Positions 60,061-64,000 of a DNA stretch of 64,000 nt are shown one piece after another. Source of the stretch: Balnearium lithotrophicum. GTDB lineage: Bacteria > Aquificota > Aquificia > Desulfurobacteriales > Desulfurobacteriaceae. The notes below the pieces were generated by a model that made no database searches, was not told the origin of the DNA, and saw only the letters and a list, made by a program, of their open reading frames with translations. The number at the start of each line of letters is the position of its first letter. Positions within the stretch are counted from its first letter, which is position 1. A program made the translations under genes and the position numbers. The DNA is taken from assembly GCF_900182585.1 (NCBI RefSeq), contig NZ_FXTM01000002.1, positions 62,001 through 126,000 of the forward strand. The letters are read 5' to 3'.

Positions 60061-60793
60061 ACTTCCACCCACACGTTTCAAGCTCGCCGTAGATGGAGTC
60101 CCTCTGTCCAAATCGGACAAATTTAATCGTATCCTTTTCGAGTTTTAAGTAAACTGCCCTGTATTCGCCGTAGGGAGAAGTAACTCTTATTCTGTAGATA
60201 TCGTGCTTGCCGTCCCTCTTCAGGAGCCTCGATGTTGAATTAATCCTTGAAAGTGAGGAGATAAAGCTGTCAAAGAGGAAAGGCCTTACAGAGACCTCTT
60301 TAACCATGTCCTTTCTAAACCTCTTTGAGAAGAGAACCTTAATGTTTTTACCCCCGGCAACGAAACTTCCGAGTGAGTTGAGGGCAACTTCAATGAAGAG
60401 CTCCACCTTAGATTTAGGAACCTCCTGAGACCTTAGCTTCTCTATCTCCCTGTTCTTCTGTGAAATCTCTCCCTTGAGCTTGGATATCTCCTCATTAAGG
60501 GACCTAATTTTTTCTCTGTACTCGTCAATCCTGCTAAGCTCTTTTTCTTTCTCCTTAATCTCGTTTTCCCTCTTTTTGAATTCCGAAACTTGATTCTGAA
60601 GGACTGCTATTTCCCTGTAGAGCTCTTTTATCTTCCTGTCCTTTCCCTTTAGCTTTTCATTCAAATTCTTAATCTGACCTATTAAATTTTCCCTCTTTTG
60701 TACCTTCCTCTCCTTTCTCTCCTCCAACGTTTTGAGTCTCTTTTCCTCTGCCTCTAAAAAGAACCGCTCTATATCGCTAAAACCCTTTTCCAT
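60053..60793 (-). CDS. Coiled-coil protein with RelE-like C-terminal domain, unknown
   Basis: A 246-residue protein. Residues about 10-125 are an uninterrupted, highly charged coiled coil (LTGQIKNLNEKLKGKDRKIKEL-type heptads). The C-terminal 110 residues end KHDIYRIRVTSPYGEYRAVYLKLEKDTIKFVRFGQRDSIYGEL, which has the strand pattern of RelE/ParE-type folds. No antitoxin is adjacent; instead it overlaps the KamA-family gene. The RelE comparison is tentative, and the protein may simply be a structural or nucleic-acid-binding factor. Confidence 0.65.
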   Translation of the reverse strand: MEKGFSDIERFFLEAEEKRLKTLEERKERKVQKRENLIGQIKNLNEKLKGKDRKIKELYREIAVLQNQVSEFKKRENEIKEKEKELSRIDEYREKIRSLNEEISKLKGEISQKNREIEKLRSQEVPKSKVELFIEVALNSLGSFVAGGKNIKVLFSKRFRKDMVKEVSVRPFLFDSFISSLSRINSTSRLLKRDGKHDIYRIRVTSPYGEYRAVYLKLEKDTIKFVRFGQRDSIYGELETCGWKFE

Positions 60794-60829
60794 TGCAATT
60801 CTCCCTCGGTGAATTAAAATCAGGAAACT

Positions 60830-61579
60830 ATGAGGATACTAATAGAAAATTTAGGTCACTCTACATTCCTGGTAAAGTTAGGTGGTTTGGAGATACTGAC
60901 AGACCCCTTTTTGAGCGAATCTGCAGGTGGAATAAAAAGGGTAGTTCCACCAGCAAGGAGTCCGGAGGAGCTCTCTCCAGACGTTGTTCTCATCTCCCAC
61001 GCCCACTACGACCACTTAGACCTGAAAACACTTTACAGATTAGGAGGAAAGTTTGAAGTACTGACTCCCAAAAACTGCCAGAAGGTTATCAAGGAGAAAA
61101 AGGTTAAGGAATTAGACTACTTTGAAACAGTAGAATACAAAGGGATAAGTTTTACGCTCGTTCCTGCAAGACATAACAGAGGAAGAAATATCGTCTATCC
61201 AGACACAAAGGTAGGGGGATTTATAGTAGAGTGGAGAGGAACTACAATCTACTTTGCAGGGGATACTGCATTCTCTGAGCACCTTTACAACCTTGTATCG
61301 TCCAAATTTAAGGTTGATATCGCAATGCTTCCAATAGGGGGATTCCTACCTGCCATTTTCAGGAGATTCCACCAAACTCCCGAGGAGGCAGTTAAGGGAT
61401 TCAAAATTCTAAGGGCAAAAGTTTTAATCCCAATTCACTATGGTACGTGGCACGTTATTCCTTTTTACGTTAGGAAGGAAAGAGCAGTTGAAAGACTTCT
61501 CTCCTACAGTTATATTTCACAGATTAAGAGTAGAGTAAGTGTAATTTATCCAGGGAAAAAGAGAGAGATAGAAATATGA
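60830..61579 (+). CDS. UPF0173 metal-dependent hydrolase (MBL fold)
   Basis: A 249-residue metallo-beta-lactamase-fold protein. Motifs are GHSTFLVKLGGLEILTDPFLS, SHAHYDHLD, ARHNRGRN, FAGDTAFSEHLY and PIHYGTWHV. The UPF0173/UlaG-like group acts on lactones or phosphodiesters, but the natural substrate is unknown. It is divergent from the coiled-coil gene and overlaps the small exported protein gene by four bases. Confidence 0.88.
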   Translation: MRILIENLGHSTFLVKLGGLEILTDPFLSESAGGIKRVVPPARSPEELSPDVVLISHAHYDHLDLKTLYRLGGKFEVLTPKNCQKVIKEKKVKELDYFETVEYKGISFTLVPARHNRGRNIVYPDTKVGGFIVEWRGTTIYFAGDTAFSEHLYNLVSSKFKVDIAMLPIGGFLPAIFRRFHQTPEEAVKGFKILRAKVLIPIHYGTWHVIPFYVRKERAVERLLSYSYISQIKSRVSVIYPGKKREIEI

Positions 61580-61836
61580 AGTTTAGAAAGCTGATAATAG
61601 GAATTTTCATCGTAACTGCCGTTGTATGTTCGGGAGGAGACCTACTTCTATCCTCAAATACCTATACAAACCATCCAAAGGTATCTGAAGTTGTTGCTGA
61701 AAATAATTTAAATCCTGAAGAAGGAGAAATTAAAGAGAAAAAGGAACTACCTGAAACGGCTCTCCTCTATAAATTTACCCTTAAAATAGCTCAAAGGTTT
61801 AAATCCTCCCCACCGAGGGCTTCCCCTCCTGTTTAA
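61576..61836 (+). CDS. Small exported protein, unknown
   Basis: An 86-residue protein whose ATG overlaps the upstream stop (ATGA). The first 20 residues (KFRKLIIGIFIVTAVVCSGG) form a signal peptide or anchor. The cysteine after AVV could be a lipidation site, but the lipobox is poor. The rest is acidic, then basic with a proline-rich end (SSPPRASPPV). No family is recognised. Confidence 0.5.
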   Translation: MKFRKLIIGIFIVTAVVCSGGDLLLSSNTYTNHPKVSEVVAENNLNPEEGEIKEKKELPETALLYKFTLKIAQRFKSSPPRASPPV

Positions 61837-61882
61837 AATTCCATAAAACCACTTTTTCTAAAACCAAATCTGGAGGGAAGCC

Positions 61883-64000
61883 TTGATTAATGCAATTTTA
61901 AAGAAGGTTTTTGGTAGCAGAAATGAGAGAATTATTAAGAAAATAAGACCAATAGTCGATAGGATAAATTCACTTGAAGGTGAATTTGAAAAGAAGAGTA
62001 GAGATGAACTCCTTTCACTGACAAACAAATGGAGGGAGGAGCTCTCCAAAATCCCTGACGACAGAGAAAAGTTCAGATACATGGACAGGATACTTCCAGA
62101 GGCATTCGCTGCAGTTAGGGAGGCTGCGAAGAGGACTCTGGGAATGAGGCACTACGATGTTCAGCTAATCGGAGGAATAGTTCTCCACCAGGGAAATATT
62201 GCAGAGATGAAGACAGGAGAGGGAAAAACCTTAGTTGCTACTCTTCCATCCTACCTAAATGCCCTTGCAGGAAAGGGAGTTCACGTCGTCACAGTTAACG
62301 ACTACTTAGCAAAGAGGGACGCTGAGTGGATGTCCTCAGTTTACAACTATTTAGGTTTATCCGTAGGTTACCTTCAGAATCAGATGGAGAAGGAAGAGAG
62401 AAAGGAGATGTACTCTAAGGATATAACCTACGGAACAAGCTCCGAATTTGGTTTTGACTACCTAAGGGATAACATGGTCTTCTCAAAGGACGATAAAGTT
62501 CAGAGGGAACTCTTTTACGCAATAGTTGACGAGGCAGACTCCATTTTCATTGATGAGGCAAGAACGCCCCTGATAATTTCTGGACCATCTGAGGAGAGTG
62601 TTGACGTTTACTACATTGCAGATGGAATTGTAAGACAGCTCAAAAAGGACAGGGACTTTAAGGTTGAGGAGAAGACAAAAACTGCAACACTTACAGATGA
62701 GGGAATAAGAAGGGTTGAGGAAATTGTTAAGAAAACAACGGGATTGAAGGACTTTAACCTTTACGACCCCAAATACTCAGACTTACTCCACGCAATAATC
62801 CAGTCTATAAGGGCTCACCACCTGTTCAAAAAGGACGTTGACTATGTAGTGAAGGATGGAAAGGTAATAATCGTTGATGAATTTACAGGAAGGATTATGC
62901 CGGGAAGGAGGTGGAGTGACGGTCTCCATCAGGCAGTTGAAGCGAAGGAAAGGGTAAAAATTGAGGCTGAGAACCAAACCCTTGCAACGATAACTCTTCA
63001 AAACTACTTCAGGCTCTATAAGAAGCTTGCAGGTATGAGTGGTACAGCGGAAACAGAAGCAGCCGAACTGAAGGAAATCTACGGCTTGGACGTTGTGGTT
63101 ATTCCAACAAACAAGCCGGTCATAAGAAAGGACCATCCAGACCTTATCTATAAGACGAAGAGGGCAAAGTTTGAGGCAGTTATAAGGGAGATTGAGAGAA
63201 ATTACAAAATAGGAAGACCTGTTCTTGTTGGAACAAACTCGATTGAGGACTCTGAGCACCTTTCTAAACTCCTGAGGAAGAGGGGAATTCCTCACCAGGT
63301 CCTCAATGCTAAACACCACGAAAGGGAAGCTGAGATTGTTGCTCAGGCTGGGAGGTTAGGAGCTGTAACAATAGCAACGAACATGGCAGGAAGGGGAACC
63401 GACATCCTCTTGGGTGGTAACCCTGAGTTTTTGGCAAAGAAGGAGTTAAAGGAGAAGGGAATTACCCCCGAAAGGGTTGGAGAGGAAAAGTACAGGGAGA
63501 TTTATGAAGAAACACTTAAAAAGTACAAGGAGATAACCGAGAAGGAGAAGGAAAAGGTTAAGAAGTTAGGAGGACTCTACATAATAGGAACGGAGAGGAA
63601 CGAATCTCGAAGGATTGACAACCAGCTAAGGGGAAGGGCAGGAAGACAGGGAGACCCTGGAGAATCAAGATTCTTTCTCTCTTTAGAGGATAACTTACTG
63701 AGGCTCTTTGGTTCTGACAGAATCAAGAAGATAATGGAGGTCATGAACGTTCCTGAGGATGAACCCATTACCCACAAAATGGTGAGCAAAGCTCTTGAAA
63801 ATGCCCAGAGGAGAGTGGAGGAACAGAACTTCCAGATAAGGAAAAGGCTCCTCGAGTACGATGAAGTTTACAACGTTCAGAGAAAAGTGATTTACGAGCA
63901 GAGAAATAAGATTCTTGAAGGGGAAAACTTTAAGGATGAAATTTTGGGTTTCTTTGAGGACATTGCCTGGGAACTTGTAGATACCTTCGCCCCAGAGAAC
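61883..64000 (+). CDS. secA: Preprotein translocase ATPase SecA (5' part, cut by window edge)
   Basis: Motor of the Sec export pathway. Translation from a TTG after GGAGGGAAG gives [16 protein letters not shown], and the frame stays open for 706 codons to the last base. DEAD-type helicase motifs are visible: [21 protein letters not shown] (Walker A), [53 protein letters not shown] and [14 protein letters not shown]. The C-terminal helical wing, scaffold and any zinc-binding tail lie beyond the window. Confidence 0.97.
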   Translation, partial: MINAILKKVFGSRNERIIKKIRPIVDRINSLEGEFEKKSRDELLSLTNKWREELSKIPDDREKFRYMDRILPEAFAAVREAAKRTLGMRHYDVQLIGGIVLHQGNIAEMKTGEGKTLVATLPSYLNALAGKGVHVVTVNDYLAKRDAEWMSSVYNYLGLSVGYLQNQMEKEERKEMYSKDITYGTSSEFGFDYLRDNMVFSKDDKVQRELFYAIVDEADSIFIDEARTPLIISGPSEESVDVYYIADGIVRQLKKDRDFKVEEKTKTATLTDEGIRRVEEIVKKTTGLKDFNLYDPKYSDLLHAIIQSIRAHHLFKKDVDYVVKDGKVIIVDEFTGRIMPGRRWSDGLHQAVEAKERVKIEAENQTLATITLQNYFRLYKKLAGMSGTAETEAAELKEIYGLDVVVIPTNKPVIRKDHPDLIYKTKRAKFEAVIREIERNYKIGRPVLVGTNSIEDSEHLSKLLRKRGIPHQVLNAKHHEREAEIVAQAGRLGAVTIATNMAGRGTDILLGGNPEFLAKKELKEKGITPERVGEEKYREIYEETLKKYKEITEKEKEKVKKLGGLYIIGTERNESRRIDNQLRGRAGRQGDPGESRFFLSLEDNLLRLFGSDRIKKIMEVMNVPEDEPITHKMVSKALENAQRRVEEQNFQIRKRLLEYDEVYNVQRKVIYEQRNKILEGENFKDEILGFFEDIAWELVDTFAPEN

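Noticed and set aside
62783-63319. Long minus-strand open frame (178 codons) within secA
   Set aside because: It is antisense to intact SecA helicase motifs, and its translation has no recognisable domain.

Overview
The window is a dense bacterial chromosome segment of roughly 40% G+C by eye, with overlapping operons, strong GGAGG-type ribosome sites and frequent TTG starts. The gene mix suggests a thermophilic member of the Aquificota, most likely a Desulfurobacteriaceae (Desulfurobacterium/Thermovibrio-like) organism. The clues are an archaeal-type methionine adenosyltransferase, a two-subunit pyruvate carboxylase, a DUF1931 histone-fold protein, an archaeal-type prefoldin alpha subunit, a NurA nuclease and an STT3/PglB oligosaccharyltransferase. 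This is inferred from gene content; no 16S or marker search was possible.

Layout. 1-2.8 kb: 3' end of uvrC, pncC and folK, converging on a KamA-family radical SAM gene. 2.9-7.6 kb: a SagB-type tandem nitroreductase gene divergent from a six-gene operon (unknown protein, RAMP/Csm5-like protein, prefoldin alpha, a 51-residue prefoldin-beta-like mini protein, two membrane proteins). A 10-bp direct repeat sits between and over the two promoters, and a good terminator closes the operon. 7.7-10.3 kb: zinc-ribbon protein, der, flavoprotein. 10.3-11.3 kb: an 11-repeat CRISPR array without cas genes in the window, leader on the right, probably transcribed leftward. 11.3-18.1 kb: PBP1A, gyrA interrupted by a 411-residue intein, serS. 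18.2-25.1 kb (minus): TIM-barrel isomerase-like protein, def, nnrDE, NtrY-like kinase and STT3/PglB. 25.1-29.0 kb: outer membrane barrel, hisI, hisE, and a PocR-GGDEF signalling gene split by a single in-frame TGA. 29.0-30.6 kb (minus): HIT protein and a transpeptidase. 30.6-41.5 kb (plus): nurA, methyltransferase, mnmH, AmrS-like radical SAM enzyme, PEBP, beta-CASP nuclease, a degenerate Hsp70-like protein, pgpA, pycA and pycB. 41.6-49.9 kb (minus): redox, membrane, toprim, RNase R and HDAC genes running into a lipid-linked sugar cassette (ArnT-like GT, GT2, flippase-like). 49.9-54.5 kb (minus): bcp, outer membrane barrel, aminotransferase, exbD, tsaE, eno. 54.6-59.0 kb (plus): histone-fold protein, two small redox proteins, corA, heptosyltransferase, mat. 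59-60.8 kb (minus): coiled-coil protein and a second KamA-family enzyme. 60.8-64 kb: metallo-hydrolase, small exported protein and the 5' part of secA.

The most interesting points are: (1) the in-frame TGA at 28115-28117, at a position that looks like a family cysteine, followed by a small SECIS-like hairpin, in a window that also carries mnmH, which uses selenophosphate; (2) the prefoldin/RAMP-like operon with its shared divergent control region; (3) the gyrA intein directly after the catalytic tyrosine; (4) the degenerate Hsp70-like protein; (5) strong enrichment of the palindrome GAGCTC in all reading frames. No tRNA, rRNA or insertion sequence was recognised.
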